Shown: positions 1-9,000 of the stretch, piece after piece
How the letters are laid out: each line of letters opens with the position of its first letter
Numbering within the stretch: position 1 is the stretch's first letter
IMG/VR virus record: IMGVR_UViG_3300044946_000132
Location: 1-31,941 of that record
Reading direction: 5' to 3' (one strand)
Source: a virus
DNA: 31,941 nucleotides
Translations under genes and position numbers: made by a program
The notes under the pieces: model-generated
Databases searched by the model: none
The model's input: only the letters and a program-made list of their open reading frames with translations
Told to the model about the DNA's origin: nothing

Positions 1-13
1 GTAACAACGTAAG

Positions 14-307
14 ATGGCTGACACCTATCAATCTATGGTGATGGGCGCAGAGCTTGTAGCTGGCAGTGGGGGTATCTCCACTGTCAACTCAACGCTTGCT
101 ACCCTAGTCGCCGATGGTGCCAGTCCTACGCAGGCCCATGTCACTGCGGTCGCCAACGCTGTTCTAGCCTTCCAAGGTGGGGCTCTCACTCCGCACGCGG
201 CAGTCTTCCTCAACGTTGACACCACCCAAGTTCCCACGGCTTCCGTGCTCCGGGGTATCCTGTTGCAGATGGTGAGCCGTATGACCAACGGAGGGTTATC
301 CCCCTAA
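14..307 (+). CDS. Small virion-context protein, unknown function (97 aa)
   Basis: I do not recognise a family. The protein is small, rich in Ala/Thr/Val, lacks cysteine, and has no signal peptide or membrane segment. It looks like an alternating helix/strand protein, with a helical C-terminus around residues 75-92. It is the first gene in the window and its TAA stop overlaps the ATG of the next gene (TAATG at 305-309). Because it sits just upstream of tail adaptor genes in a tightly packed rightward unit, a structural or assembly role is likely, for example a head-completion or decoration protein; that is inference from position only. The start at 14 follows a TAA at 10-12 that may end an upstream gene. 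The ribosome-binding site is weak. Confidence 0.75.
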   Translation: MADTYQSMVMGAELVAGSGGISTVNSTLATLVADGASPTQAHVTAVANAVLAFQGGALTPHAAVFLNVDTTQVPTASVLRGILLQMVSRMTNGGLSP

Positions 308-624
308 TGGCTACTGCATCCTACTTCTTCTCGTCGAGCGTCCCTGCCGGCCAGGATCGGCCCTACTCGGCTCCTGGTGTTGGTGCGGCCTCATCGGGTC
401 CGGTTGGCTCGCTGAACTGTGGTACCGCGACCTATGCTTCCGATGCCCTGGAAATTCGTATGACCACGAACACGTCTGGTTATACGCCGACCAAGCGCGA
501 TGTTGTGAACTTTCTGCGCCAGGTTGAGCGATGGTTGTTCGATCAGGAAGGTAGCTCGACTATCTCCGGCCAGGGCCTTGATGCCCTACTCTTGGCGAAC
601 TCGGCTACCGTCGGTATCCCCTAA
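307..624 (+). CDS. Small virion-context protein, unknown function (105 aa)
   Basis: Unrecognised. The N-terminal 40 residues are Ser/Ala/Gly/Pro-rich (FFSSSVPAGQDRPYSAPG). The C-terminal half has a predicted helix with alternating charge around residues 63-80 (TKRDVVNFLRQVERWLFDQE). The ATG at 307 overlaps the preceding stop (TAATG), with GGAGGG about 11 nt upstream. The next gene again starts in a TAATG junction at 622-626, so its translation is probably coupled. There is no membrane segment or signal peptide. The genomic position suggests a virion structural protein, but nothing in the sequence proves it. Confidence 0.75.
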   Translation: MATASYFFSSSVPAGQDRPYSAPGVGAASSGPVGSLNCGTATYASDALEIRMTTNTSGYTPTKRDVVNFLRQVERWLFDQEGSSTISGQGLDALLLANSATVGIP

Positions 625-1184
625 TGGACAGATACCCTCTGCTTCAACGATCGGCGAGCTATGGCTTCGTCAGTGGCTCCGTTATCGCGGGGGTGTCCAT
701 CATTGGCCCGGTCGCCGGCACTACCTTGGCTTCGACGGCAGGGCTCATCAATCCGGTGGGTTCTGGCGTCATTGTCAAAGTCAAGTCAGTTATGATCGCG
801 AACACCACAATCTCTGTGGCGTTGAAATCTATGGTGATCGGGGTTCAGTCTGTATTTACCTCAGCCTCGGGCTCGACACAACCTTCCTCGATCACCAAGC
901 AGACTGTTGTTTCCACCCCATTCGGCACCACCTACACCGGGCAGGCTTACACCTACTCGGCGGCTACGCTGAACTTTGGATCGGGCCACGAGTTCTTCGA
1001 TGCCAACTTCTACCCGTTTGGCACCTTCCAAACTGCCGTGGGTTGGAGCCAGGGCTTCGCTGAATTTAGCGATGAGTTGATCCTCAACCCCGGCACCAAT
1101 GCAGCGCTGTACAATATGGTGACTGCGATTGCTGGCGTGCAGAACACTTGGACCTGGGAAGAATATCCCTTGCAGGCGATCTAA
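624..1184 (+). CDS. Virion-context protein, unknown function (186 aa)
   Basis: Unrecognised. The composition (many Ser/Thr/Val/Gly, few charged residues, alternating hydrophobics) suggests a beta-rich structural protein. Residues 14-60 are hydrophobic and Gly-rich (VSGSVIAGVSIIGPVAG) but interrupted, so they are not a convincing membrane span. The C-terminal region is aromatic (FFDANFYPFG, NTWTWEEYP). The start is set by a TAATG overlap with the preceding gene, without a good Shine-Dalgarno sequence, so translation probably relies on re-initiation. The surrounding unit is tail/head structural, and a decoration or adaptor role is inferred from that context only. Confidence 0.75.
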   Translation: MDRYPLLQRSASYGFVSGSVIAGVSIIGPVAGTTLASTAGLINPVGSGVIVKVKSVMIANTTISVALKSMVIGVQSVFTSASGSTQPSSITKQTVVSTPFGTTYTGQAYTYSAATLNFGSGHEFFDANFYPFGTFQTAVGWSQGFAEFSDELILNPGTNAALYNMVTAIAGVQNTWTWEEYPLQAI

Positions 1185-1573
1185 TGGCAAACATGACATA
1201 TGTGAACCGTTGCCCTGTGGCCGTCGCGGCTACTGGTGGTCTCGGTTCCTACCCCGCGCCTGACAACAACAGGTTCACTACGGTCGATCCGGCCCAGGTG
1301 TTTAATGCTGCGGAGAGTACTGCTTGGACGGTGCTGATCGTGGCGGCGAATGCTGCGGCGGTCACTGCCGGCTACGGGCAGAACGATCCCGGCTATGGGC
1401 AGGGCATGATCACCAATTATGGCACGTATCTTGCCAGCGTTCTGGCGGCTGCTAAGACTGCCGGATATACCCCTGGCACCGCTGCGGTGGGCAGTATCAC
1501 CCCCAATGGTATTTGGACCTGGCTCTACAATGCCACGGCTCTGAACGGGACCATCCTCGCACCAGGGACTTGA
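1184..1573 (+). CDS. Virion-context protein, unknown function (129 aa)
   Basis: Unrecognised. The reading frame is open further upstream to 1148, but the ATG at 1184 is chosen because it overlaps the preceding stop (TAATG at 1182-1186), the junction type used throughout this operon. The protein is Ala/Thr/Gly/Tyr-rich, with a repeated AGYGQNDPGYGQGM stretch near residues 63-77 and a helical segment at about residues 83-95. It ends with TGA two nucleotides before the tail tubular protein A-like gene. A structural role is inferred from context. Confidence 0.75.
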   Translation: MANMTYVNRCPVAVAATGGLGSYPAPDNNRFTTVDPAQVFNAAESTAWTVLIVAANAAAVTAGYGQNDPGYGQGMITNYGTYLASVLAAAKTAGYTPGTAAVGSITPNGIWTWLYNATALNGTILAPGT

Positions 1574-1574
1574 T

Positions 1575-2252
1575 ATGGCTGAATACACTACTAGCGTGGA
1601 TATCGCCAACAAGGCCCTGCAACATCTCGGCGCACCGCTGATCGCCACTCTGGCGGACAACAGCAAGAACGCCGTGCAGATGAATTTCGCCTACGACAAA
1701 TGCCGGCAGGCTGAACTCCGCTCTCACGTCTGGCAGTTCTCGATCGCCTATTCTACTCTCGCGGCTGCCAGCCCCGCCACCCAAGCCTTCCAGAATGGGG
1801 CGGTCCGCAATAGGTTTACGCTGCCAGCCAACTACGTTCGTATGGCCCAGCAAGACCCGCACACTGCTGGTGTTTCTAACCAGAATGTGACTGCTGGCCT
1901 CCAGTGGTCCGACTATTCTGTAGAGGGTACGATCCTTCTCACCGCGAACCCAAGCGTCCTTCTTCGGTACGCATCGGACATTACCACCGTCACGGCCTTC
2001 GATGCTCTGTTCGATGAAGCCCTGGCGGCTCGCCTGGCATTCGATACGTGTGAAGTCATCACCCAGAACCTCCAGAAGCGCGGGCAGATGGCACAGATTT
2101 ACGCTGAGCGTATCGCTATGGCACAGACCCTTAACTTGATTGAGACCGCTGCTGATGAGCCGACTGAGCTTGAAGCGATGTTCTCGCGCATTAATCAGAA
2201 CCCTAATGGGCCTGTGCAACCACAACAGGGTGGTGGTAGAGGGCAACGGTAA
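1575..2252 (+). CDS. Tail tubular protein A-like head-tail adaptor
   Basis: Probable adaptor between portal and tail nozzle in the podovirus tail (T7 gp11 role). The N-terminus shows the pattern typical of these adaptors: a start of the type DIANKALQHLGAP, then DNSKNA, then AYDKCRQAELR (residues 39-49) and a Trp near residue 53. The C-terminal half has the LPANY and VTAFDALFDEALA stretches (about residues 83-150) followed by a helical tail ending in a Pro/Gln/Gly-rich segment. At 225 residues its length fits the family. The ATG at 1575 lies one base after the preceding TGA. The next gene encodes a paralogue of this protein, and the nozzle protein follows shortly after, which supports the assignment. 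Confidence 0.85.
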   Translation: MAEYTTSVDIANKALQHLGAPLIATLADNSKNAVQMNFAYDKCRQAELRSHVWQFSIAYSTLAAASPATQAFQNGAVRNRFTLPANYVRMAQQDPHTAGVSNQNVTAGLQWSDYSVEGTILLTANPSVLLRYASDITTVTAFDALFDEALAARLAFDTCEVITQNLQKRGQMAQIYAERIAMAQTLNLIETAADEPTELEAMFSRINQNPNGPVQPQQGGGRGQR

Positions 2253-3766
2253 TGGACGCCTTCAAGGCTCCAGTTGACATCTACAATCGGGCCGCTCAGC
2301 ATATGCACCTGCCTCGTATCGCTGCTCCTGGTGATATGTCTCAGGTAGCGCAGGAGCTAAACTTCGCCTACGACAAGATCAGACAGGCCGAACTACGCCG
2401 CAATCTCTGGAGGTTTGCCACCAGGAGGCAGCAAGTCAGGCCGCTCGACTACACGACGATGATTATAAAGCCCTTGTTGTGGCAGGCACCTACAGCCTAC
2501 CCTGCCGGGGCCATCGTCTCTTATCCGCTGGGCAACTATTGGATTAGCCGGTTGCCTAACACCAATCAGGTGCCGAGCAACACCACGGTAGACAGCTACG
2601 GCGAACTGGTGTGGGATAGCTATTTCGGCCCCCTCACCGCGCAATCTTGGAACCATCAGGTGCCCGGTCAACCTGAGCCGTCGCAAGGCAGCGGGGGTAG
2701 TGCCGCGTATGATACCCCTGGTTCCGAGAACTACCAGGCTGGTGAGCTTGCTTTTGTCCCTATAGGGAATGGCAGTGCAGTCCTGTTCCAATGCCTCCAG
2801 GGCACCAACATTGGGCCTCTTGAAGCCGAAGGATATGTAGACAACCACTATTACAACAAGGGGCAGATTGTCTCTTGGCCTAGCTCGGCGACCTTCATCC
2901 TGGGGCCGAATGGTGATACACTATCTGATGCGTCCGGTCTAGGCAATGTTCTATACCAGAGCACCAGCGACATCAACATCGGCAATGATCCCCAACTCAC
3001 TCAACTTGGTCCTGGCTCTGGTGGGGCACCGCCTTGGGATGGCGTCACCAGTTTTGTGGTTTCAGATTACGCTTACGGAACTGACAATCAAATCTATCTA
3101 TGTGTAGCACCCAGCACTGGCAACTACCCCGATGGTGTGGACGAGCAAGGGAATGTGGTTACTCCTGGCTCCAATCCTGTCACCGATTATGCCAACGCCT
3201 TCTGGCAGCCGCAGTATATGTATATGGGTATGTGGCAACCGCTCGCCACCAATCCCGGTGCTCTGTCTATCCACTGGCAGCAGATACAAGCCAACCTGGT
3301 TCCGATCACCCTCGCGTGGCCAAGAGGCTCAAGAGGCTGGCCAGTCGGCACCGGCCCCGCATCAGAAGAGACGAGCAGCAATATCTATCGGCTCCCGGCG
3401 AACTGGATGCGCAGGGCAGCGGAAGACCCGAAGTCGGACCTGACACCCTACCTAGGTGGACCGAGCTTCATCAACTACAAGGATTGGGTATTCGAGGGCG
3501 ATTGGATGATAAGTCATCTGACAGGTCCAGTTCTATTCCGTTTCGTCGCCGACGTGCAGGACGTTACCGCATTCGATCCCATGTTCGCTGAGGCATTGGC
3601 CCTGGCCCTGGCGATTGAGTGTGCTTCTGCTTGTGGCAGCCAGCGCCCTCTCAATGAGATTGTTAGTCTCTATAAGAACGTGATTGAGGATGCCCGCACG
3701 GTGGACGCCATCGAACAGGGCATGACAACTGAACCCGATGATCTTCTAATTGCAGTGAGGCGATAA
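2252..3766 (+). CDS. Tail tubular protein A paralogue with large repeat-bearing insertion
   Basis: A second adaptor-like protein (504 aa) that aligns with the preceding 225-residue protein at both ends. VDI (8-10), AYDK (39-42), RQAELR (44-49) and Trp53 fall at identical residue numbers in the two proteins, and the C-terminal part (RLPANW at 380, DVTAFDPMFAEALA at 437-450) matches the neighbour's LPANY and VTAFDALFDEALA. Between residues about 60 and 378 lies an insertion absent from the neighbour. It holds repeated short modules of the pattern Y-x-x-G-x-[IVL]-x-x-[YWF] ... Asn ... Pro ... Trp (about 83-135, 161-195, 201-250, 268-320), reminiscent of CBM5/12-type carbohydrate-binding folds. 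I infer a virion adaptor ring carrying surface-exposed binding domains. The start is a TAATG overlap at 2250-2254. Confidence 0.8.
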   Translation: MDAFKAPVDIYNRAAQHMHLPRIAAPGDMSQVAQELNFAYDKIRQAELRRNLWRFATRRQQVRPLDYTTMIIKPLLWQAPTAYPAGAIVSYPLGNYWISRLPNTNQVPSNTTVDSYGELVWDSYFGPLTAQSWNHQVPGQPEPSQGSGGSAAYDTPGSENYQAGELAFVPIGNGSAVLFQCLQGTNIGPLEAEGYVDNHYYNKGQIVSWPSSATFILGPNGDTLSDASGLGNVLYQSTSDINIGNDPQLTQLGPGSGGAPPWDGVTSFVVSDYAYGTDNQIYLCVAPSTGNYPDGVDEQGNVVTPGSNPVTDYANAFWQPQYMYMGMWQPLATNPGALSIHWQQIQANLVPITLAWPRGSRGWPVGTGPASEETSSNIYRLPANWMRRAAEDPKSDLTPYLGGPSFINYKDWVFEGDWMISHLTGPVLFRFVADVQDVTAFDPMFAEALALALAIECASACGSQRPLNEIVSLYKNVIEDARTVDAIEQGMTTEPDDLLIAVRR

Positions 3767-4023
3767 TGGCGACCTTGACCCTAGCTACTATGTCGGCAGC
3801 CCAGGTGCTCGCGACCAAGCTCATCACCGTCAACCAGGCCCTCACTACCCTGGCGGGCAACCCAGCCTTGTCAACGCCTCTCCTGTCCTTTGCTGGCTTT
3901 CCGCCGGTCCCTACTGACCTGGTGTCTAGCTCAGTTTTCAACTCAGCTTTCACTAGCGTTCTACAGGCTGAACAGACCGCCTTAGTAGCGGCCCTCGAAG
4001 CCCTCGGGGCACCCACGACCTAA
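3766..4023 (+). CDS. Small virion-context protein between tail adaptor and nozzle genes
   Basis: Unrecognised 85-residue protein. It is almost entirely Ala/Thr/Leu/Ser/Val, with a helical N-terminus (residues 8-30), a Pro-rich centre (FAGFPPVPTD, about 42-51) and a helical C-terminus (residues 59-82). There is only one Lys and no Cys or Trp. Both ends are TAATG overlaps (3764-3768 and 4021-4025), and GAGG lies just before the start. Its placement between the tail adaptor and nozzle genes suggests a small tail or scaffold component, which is inference. Confidence 0.75.
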   Translation: MATLTLATMSAAQVLATKLITVNQALTTLAGNPALSTPLLSFAGFPPVPTDLVSSSVFNSAFTSVLQAEQTALVAALEALGAPTT

Positions 4024-6779
4024 TGTCTCGTGCCAGCTATACCCAGCCTAATTTCCTTGGTGGTGAGTGGTCCCCATCAGCACAGGGTAGATTAGACCTT
4101 CCTCAATACAGGATGGCTCTAGCTCTCTGTCGTAATGCCATCGTAAGTGAAACAGGCGCAGTTAATCGTCGGTCAGGCACCAGGTTTATCTCCCCCACCA
4201 ATGGGGGCGAGGGTGCGTTTATCTATACCCTCACGCTTGGGCAGCTTGAAAACTACGTTATCTGCGAGACCTATGACGGATCGAACCTGATCCTGCATTT
4301 CTTTCGCGGCAACCACGTTGTCACATCAAATGATGAAGTGGGGATTAGCAGCATCAGCACAGCCACCCCTGCTGAGATTACTACGGCTTCCCCCACTTCC
4401 TGGGGAACTGGAACCCATATCAGGCTCCAGGTTGCCCCTCTAGCTACGCACGCTTGGTCGCCCTTGGTGAACCGGGATTTCGTTGTCACCAAAATCGACA
4501 CTACGCATTTCACCTTAGCCGATGGGATCACAAATGCCTCGGTGGTGGGTACAACCTTTGTGGGAACTCAGCCTTCTATACAGGCAGCATCGGTTGCAGG
4601 CTGGGACCCAAGCCAGTTCGCTGGCACCGAGCTAGTTCTGTTTAATGTGTTCACCGCGTTCCAGAACGGTATCATGGTGCCGTTGTCTCACTTTACGGGC
4701 GCTGGGGCACCACAGGTTATCGAGGTTACAACTCCACAGTCTCCTACGACCTGGGCCAATTTTCAAACCACTCCGCTGATCTTTCAGGATGGCCCGTACC
4801 AAGACGCGATCACGACTGACACGCTTACCCTCACAGTAATCTCCAATCCCTCGTTCACCTTCACAGCGGCCGCTGGGGATTTCACCACCAATCAAATCGG
4901 AGACCCCATCAGCATTGTCCTGGTGGCGAACCTCTGGGTTAGTGGAACCGACTACGCTGCTGATCAGATTGTTGTGACCGATCCCATTACCAACGGACAG
5001 TTCGTCAACATCAACACTACTGCGTTGAGCGCTACCAATCTTGGGAACCTCCCGTCGATCAGCGCAAACTTCTGGGCTCCCTATGCCGATGGCGCAATCA
5101 GGGTCAGCGGCTCAATCGCATCTATCAATTCCACTACGTCGATCGTTGTGACCCTTGGTCCTGGTGTGCCACCGCTCGCCGACTATTTTCCCCAAACATA
5201 CCAGCTTGCTTTGTATAGCGACAAGAACCAGCTTTGGCCCATCTGTGGAGTGTTCCATGAAGGGCGTCTGTGGTTCGGCGATCCCGACCAGAACATCAAT
5301 GCATCTTCTGTCTTTGGGTTCAATGCTCCCACTGTGAACATGAGCCCATCTGATCTTTACCAGGAGGTACTAGACAACAGTGGCATCAATGAAGAGATCA
5401 TTGGCCCTGGTTCCAACCCGGTCTTTTGGTTAGCCCCCGAGGCTGGCGGCTTATTGTTCGGTACTCAGGCTGGTGAGTGGCTTATACAAGCTTCCAACGA
5501 ACAGAACCCGCTCACCCCCACTAGCTTTCAGGCCCACCAGTACACCAAGTTCGGTAGCCTCACCACCGCTCAACCTGTTCGACCTGGCCTAGCTATAGTC
5601 TTCATTGACCGCTATTCGCAGCGGCTGATGGAGTACATCACCGATCCGTTCACCAGGAAGTTCTCGGGGCGTCCTCTAAACCTCCTCGCTCGTGGCTTAG
5701 GGAGACCAGCAGCACAAGATGTTGGGGGCTTAACCGTTCTGGCGTATTCCGAGACGCCTGACCCGATCATCTGGACCCTGGGTAACAATGGTGGTTTCCT
5801 CGGCTGCACCTATCGTCGTCTAAGCGCCTTCACTACGGAAGCTCCGCTCTACAATGCCTTCCATCTCCATACCTTGGGGAGCGGCTGGGGTATCTCGTAC
5901 CTCTGTGGCAGCTACACGTCAGACGGCGCTAATGACCAGCCGTATTTTGTTACCCAAGATGCCAACGGCAGGAACTACGTCGAGAGCCTTTACCCACAAT
6001 TCACTGACAACGATACGCTCCTCACCGCCTGGCCTGTCGATGAAGGTGTGACCGGGATCGAGTTTGGCACCCTACAAGGTGGTGGTAGTGATGGTGGCCC
6101 GCTTCGTTGCGAGGGTTGCTATGGTGTTGATGATGGCGCTGGCCACATAGTCTTCTCAGGCTTATGGTACTTCATCGGTGACACCCTAACCGTATGGCTT
6201 GGTGGCCTCGACTTCCAAGATTACGTAGTGGCAGCAGATGGTACCATTACTGTTCCCTACGCCGCAGACGTGGAGGGGATCGGCACCAAAGCATACCTTG
6301 AGAGCTTGAATGGAGTTAACCTCCCGCCTGCTAATTCTCAATGGCCTAGTGTATCTCAACTGCCGACTATCCCCATTTTGATTAGCGGCACCACTTACAA
6401 TGTACCTGGCGTCATTGGGTTCAAATTCACCACGGAGATACAGAGACTTCGGCCTGACGATCAAGAAACCGCTCGCACCCAAGCTGGTTCTGCTTCGGGG
6501 CAATTGAAGCGCAACCATTGGTTCTCTGTGCTCCTGGCGGCAGGAGTTGCCAACACGATCAGCATCGGTTGTAATCCTAATGGCAACCTCTATCCTATGA
6601 GCCTGGATAACTTTGATACAGGCCAGCCCACACCTACCAACGTGTTGTTCTCTGGGGTATTCCGCGATACAATTGAAAGCGATTACGATCTAGACGGACA
6701 GATGTATCTCGTGATCACCAGGCCAGCGCCGTTCGTTCTTAATTCATTGACCGGATTTATGGAAGTGAATGAGCTATAA
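4023..6779 (+). CDS. Tail tubular protein B-like (nozzle) protein
   Basis: Probable distal tail tube/nozzle protein (T7 gp12 role, 918 aa). Residues 9-57 carry the family-typical opening: NFLGGEWSPSAQGRLDL, a Tyr-x-x-x-Leu segment, then an Asn-rich turn and GAVNRRSGTRFI. Later blocks such as GRLWFGDPDQNINASSVFGF and GLLFGTQAGEWLI resemble the beta-propeller-like repeats of this family. Residues 304-354 contain a module with the same pattern as the insertions of the upstream adaptor paralogue (Tyr, Val, Gly, Asn, Pro, Trp spacing). The gene starts in a TAATG overlap and the following gene does too, so the tail genes appear translationally coupled. Assembly onto the adaptor ring is known for the family and inferred here. 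Confidence 0.85.
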   Translation: MSRASYTQPNFLGGEWSPSAQGRLDLPQYRMALALCRNAIVSETGAVNRRSGTRFISPTNGGEGAFIYTLTLGQLENYVICETYDGSNLILHFFRGNHVVTSNDEVGISSISTATPAEITTASPTSWGTGTHIRLQVAPLATHAWSPLVNRDFVVTKIDTTHFTLADGITNASVVGTTFVGTQPSIQAASVAGWDPSQFAGTELVLFNVFTAFQNGIMVPLSHFTGAGAPQVIEVTTPQSPTTWANFQTTPLIFQDGPYQDAITTDTLTLTVISNPSFTFTAAAGDFTTNQIGDPISIVLVANLWVSGTDYAADQIVVTDPITNGQFVNINTTALSATNLGNLPSISANFWAPYADGAIRVSGSIASINSTTSIVVTLGPGVPPLADYFPQTYQLALYSDKNQLWPICGVFHEGRLWFGDPDQNINASSVFGFNAPTVNMSPSDLYQEVLDNSGINEEIIGPGSNPVFWLAPEAGGLLFGTQAGEWLIQASNEQNPLTPTSFQAHQYTKFGSLTTAQPVRPGLAIVFIDRYSQRLMEYITDPFTRKFSGRPLNLLARGLGRPAAQDVGGLTVLAYSETPDPIIWTLGNNGGFLGCTYRRLSAFTTEAPLYNAFHLHTLGSGWGISYLCGSYTSDGANDQPYFVTQDANGRNYVESLYPQFTDNDTLLTAWPVDEGVTGIEFGTLQGGGSDGGPLRCEGCYGVDDGAGHIVFSGLWYFIGDTLTVWLGGLDFQDYVVAADGTITVPYAADVEGIGTKAYLESLNGVNLPPANSQWPSVSQLPTIPILISGTTYNVPGVIGFKFTTEIQRLRPDDQETARTQAGSASGQLKRNHWFSVLLAAGVANTISIGCNPNGNLYPMSLDNFDTGQPTPTNVLFSGVFRDTIESDYDLDGQMYLVITRPAPFVLNSLTGFMEVNEL

Positions 6780-7387
6780 TGGCTGATGCAGGCTCCTTCA
6801 CACCAACGACAGATGTAGTGAGCGCTGGGGATCAAACCTTCGGAGCTGGTGGTAGCTTCCTTTCAGGGGTATCCGGCTCAGACCTCTCTACCTTAGGCGG
6901 TATCGCTGGCGCGGCTGGTTCCCTGTTTGGGGCTATCGGCAGCTCACAGGCTTCCCAGGCCCAGGCTTCTGGATACGAACAGGAAGCTGCGCTCTACACC
7001 CAAGCATCTAACATTTCTGAGCAGGACGTGCAGATTGCTGGGGCCGAAGGTCAGGTTCAGACGGCTGCTGTTAAGCGCCAGGTAGCCCAGACTGAGGGCA
7101 CGGCTGCTGCGGTGGAGGGAGCTGGGGGCACTGGCCCTGGCGGCAGCAACGCAGCTATCGCTAATGAGAGTAATATCCAAGGCAACCTCGCTGTCGCCCA
7201 GACCAATCTCCAGACGCAGCTACAGAAGAATAGCTACCAACAACAGGCGACAGCTTACCAGGCTCAGTCAGCAGGAGCTACAGCAGCAGCCCAAGCAGCT
7301 AAGGCAGCCTCCAGTTCTGGCTTGCTTGGCGGCATCCTCGGTGCCGTAGGATCAATCGCGAAGATCGCTCTTCCATTTCTCCCATAG
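6779..7387 (+). CDS. Internal virion/ejection protein, small (T7 gp14-like position)
   Basis: A 202-residue Ala/Gln/Gly/Ser-rich protein. Residues 38-60 are small and hydrophobic (GGIAGAAGSLFGAIGSS), residues 60-180 form a long Gln/Ala helical region, and the C-terminus is hydrophobic and Gly-rich (GLLGGILGAVGSIAKIALPFLP, about 180-202). This composition and the place immediately after the nozzle and before two large internal proteins match the smallest ejectosome protein of podoviruses, which is expelled into the host envelope at infection. The TAATG start at 6777-6781 couples it to the nozzle gene. It is recognised by character and position, not by a sequence motif. Confidence 0.7.
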   Translation: MADAGSFTPTTDVVSAGDQTFGAGGSFLSGVSGSDLSTLGGIAGAAGSLFGAIGSSQASQAQASGYEQEAALYTQASNISEQDVQIAGAEGQVQTAAVKRQVAQTEGTAAAVEGAGGTGPGGSNAAIANESNIQGNLAVAQTNLQTQLQKNSYQQQATAYQAQSAGATAAAQAAKAASSSGLLGGILGAVGSIAKIALPFLP

Positions 7388-7395
7388 GAGTTTAG

Positions 7396-9000
7396 ATGCC
7401 GACTATCCCGATCTATGAAGCACCGGCTAGAGAAGTTGCGATCCCCGATCGTGGCGTCGAAGCTCTGGCTCAGGCTGGCAGACGGCTAGGGCAGCTTGGT
7501 AATGAGCGCGGTGCTGAGATACGCCAGGGTGCTGCTGACATCGCTCGCGGTGCTGAGCAGTTTGGTAATGATCTTGAGAACGCCGGCAAGCTACAGACTG
7601 CCAAGGAAGGCAACGCCGAAGTCCTAAACCTTGGGGCTCAAGCGGCCATCGCCAACAATGCGCTCACCCAAGCCTGGCAGCAGACGCTCGCTACCTCTAA
7701 TCCCACCGATCCTAATGTCAAGCAGAAGTTCATCGAGAACAACGTTCTGCCGACCTACCAGGACTTGCAGAACAGCGCTACTACACCCGAAGCTCAACGG
7801 TGGATAGCTGACCATGCCGCCCAGCAGATGACTAGCTGGGATCATCTCACCAGTGCAGGACAGGCTCAGCTTGTAAACACTCAGGCCACCACGGCTTACA
7901 GCACTGCATTCGAGCACCTGAGTAATACTGTCGCCACCGATCCCAACCATCTTGGAGATGCACTCACTACTCTCCGCTCCCTCACCGACAATGTGATCGG
8001 TGCTGTTGGTGGCACGCAGACCGCTGAGGATGCCGCCAAACTCTCAGGCCCCATCTACCAGGAGCGAGCCAGGGCACTGGTGCAGCAAGCCTACACTGCC
8101 CAGCTTCGCGCTAATCCTAACATGGACATGACCGCCTTCAAACAGAAGTACGGCGACATCATGGGTGGTGAAGGGATTGAGCACCTTGACCAAACCCAGC
8201 ATGTGTATCAGGACCAGGCTCGCAAGACTGCTAATGAAGACCGCGTTGCCCAGGACCGCCAGGCTAAAGACCTTTCCACCCAGAACTCACAGGCTGCTAT
8301 TGGGCAGCTAATCAATCCCCAGACCGGGCAATATATTGGCCCCACGGCTGGTAGCAATTGGCGGCTAAATGTTGTGACCGCCATTGGCAAGGGGCAGCTT
8401 ACCCGCGAGGATGGCTCAGCCCTACTCGGCCTCCAGGATCGCCTATCCAAACCGCAGCAGGAACCCAATGACCCCACTACTTTCCAACACTTCATGCAGC
8501 TTGCCGGTAGAGCACCTGATGACCCGCAGCGGCCAACGCTTGACCAGGTGTATGACACCATTGGTAGAGGGCTAGACCTAGCACATGGGCGGATGGTGAT
8601 CGACGCCATCCAACGGAAATCCCCGCAAGACATCGCCGACACCCAGCAGTTCAATGCGGATGCTGGTGCTCTGGCTGCTGCGGCTGGGCAGATGGGCGGC
8701 AACATGGCAGCTAATGCCTATGCTGCTGTCGAGGCTCGCAGGCTATTCACAGATGGGTTCGCCAAGGCTAGGGCTGGTGGTTACACATCGGAGTATCTAT
8801 CCCCAGATGGCCCGCGATCCTATACGAAGACCATCGACCTGAACAAGATCGCACAGGCAGCGACGAACAGTTCCGTGCACCCTGTTGCTGTTCCTACGGC
8901 CCCGGTGCAGGTTAAGCCTAGCGACACTGGTAGCGGAGTGGTTCCTATGCCGCCCGCTGCTGCCCCCAAGCTCGGAGACTTCTTCAAGGGGTCTGAGTAA
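7396..9000 (+). CDS. Internal virion/ejection protein (T7 gp15-like position)
   Basis: A 534-residue, largely alpha-helical and Gln/Ala-rich protein with no membrane segment or signal peptide. The opening MPTIPIYEAP followed by basic/acidic helices with regular Ala and Leu spacing (residues 20-75) is commonly seen in middle ejectosome proteins of podoviruses of this type. The C-terminus turns Pro/Val-rich (residues about 495-525). TAGGAG lies just before the ATG at 7396, and the stop overlaps the next start (TAATG, 8998-9002). The order small-middle-large before the spike genes is the ejectosome order known from T7-like phages. The identity is inferred from order and composition. Confidence 0.7.
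   Translation: MPTIPIYEAPAREVAIPDRGVEALAQAGRRLGQLGNERGAEIRQGAADIARGAEQFGNDLENAGKLQTAKEGNAEVLNLGAQAAIANNALTQAWQQTLATSNPTDPNVKQKFIENNVLPTYQDLQNSATTPEAQRWIADHAAQQMTSWDHLTSAGQAQLVNTQATTAYSTAFEHLSNTVATDPNHLGDALTTLRSLTDNVIGAVGGTQTAEDAAKLSGPIYQERARALVQQAYTAQLRANPNMDMTAFKQKYGDIMGGEGIEHLDQTQHVYQDQARKTANEDRVAQDRQAKDLSTQNSQAAIGQLINPQTGQYIGPTAGSNWRLNVVTAIGKGQLTREDGSALLGLQDRLSKPQQEPNDPTTFQHFMQLAGRAPDDPQRPTLDQVYDTIGRGLDLAHGRMVIDAIQRKSPQDIADTQQFNADAGALAAAAGQMGGNMAANAYAAVEARRLFTDGFAKARAGGYTSEYLSPDGPRSYTKTIDLNKIAQAATNSSVHPVAVPTAPVQVKPSDTGSGVVPMPPAAAPKLGDFFKGSE

Noticed and set aside
1497-2246. Minus-strand open frame of 249 codons over the tail adaptor gene
   Set aside because: Antisense to a motif-bearing adaptor gene in a tightly coupled rightward operon; no ribosome-binding site or coupling.
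6747-6780. TATAAT at 6775-6780 with TTGACC upstream
   Set aside because: The spacer is 22 bp, too long for a sigma70 promoter, and the TATAAT is simply the TATAATGG stop-start junction.
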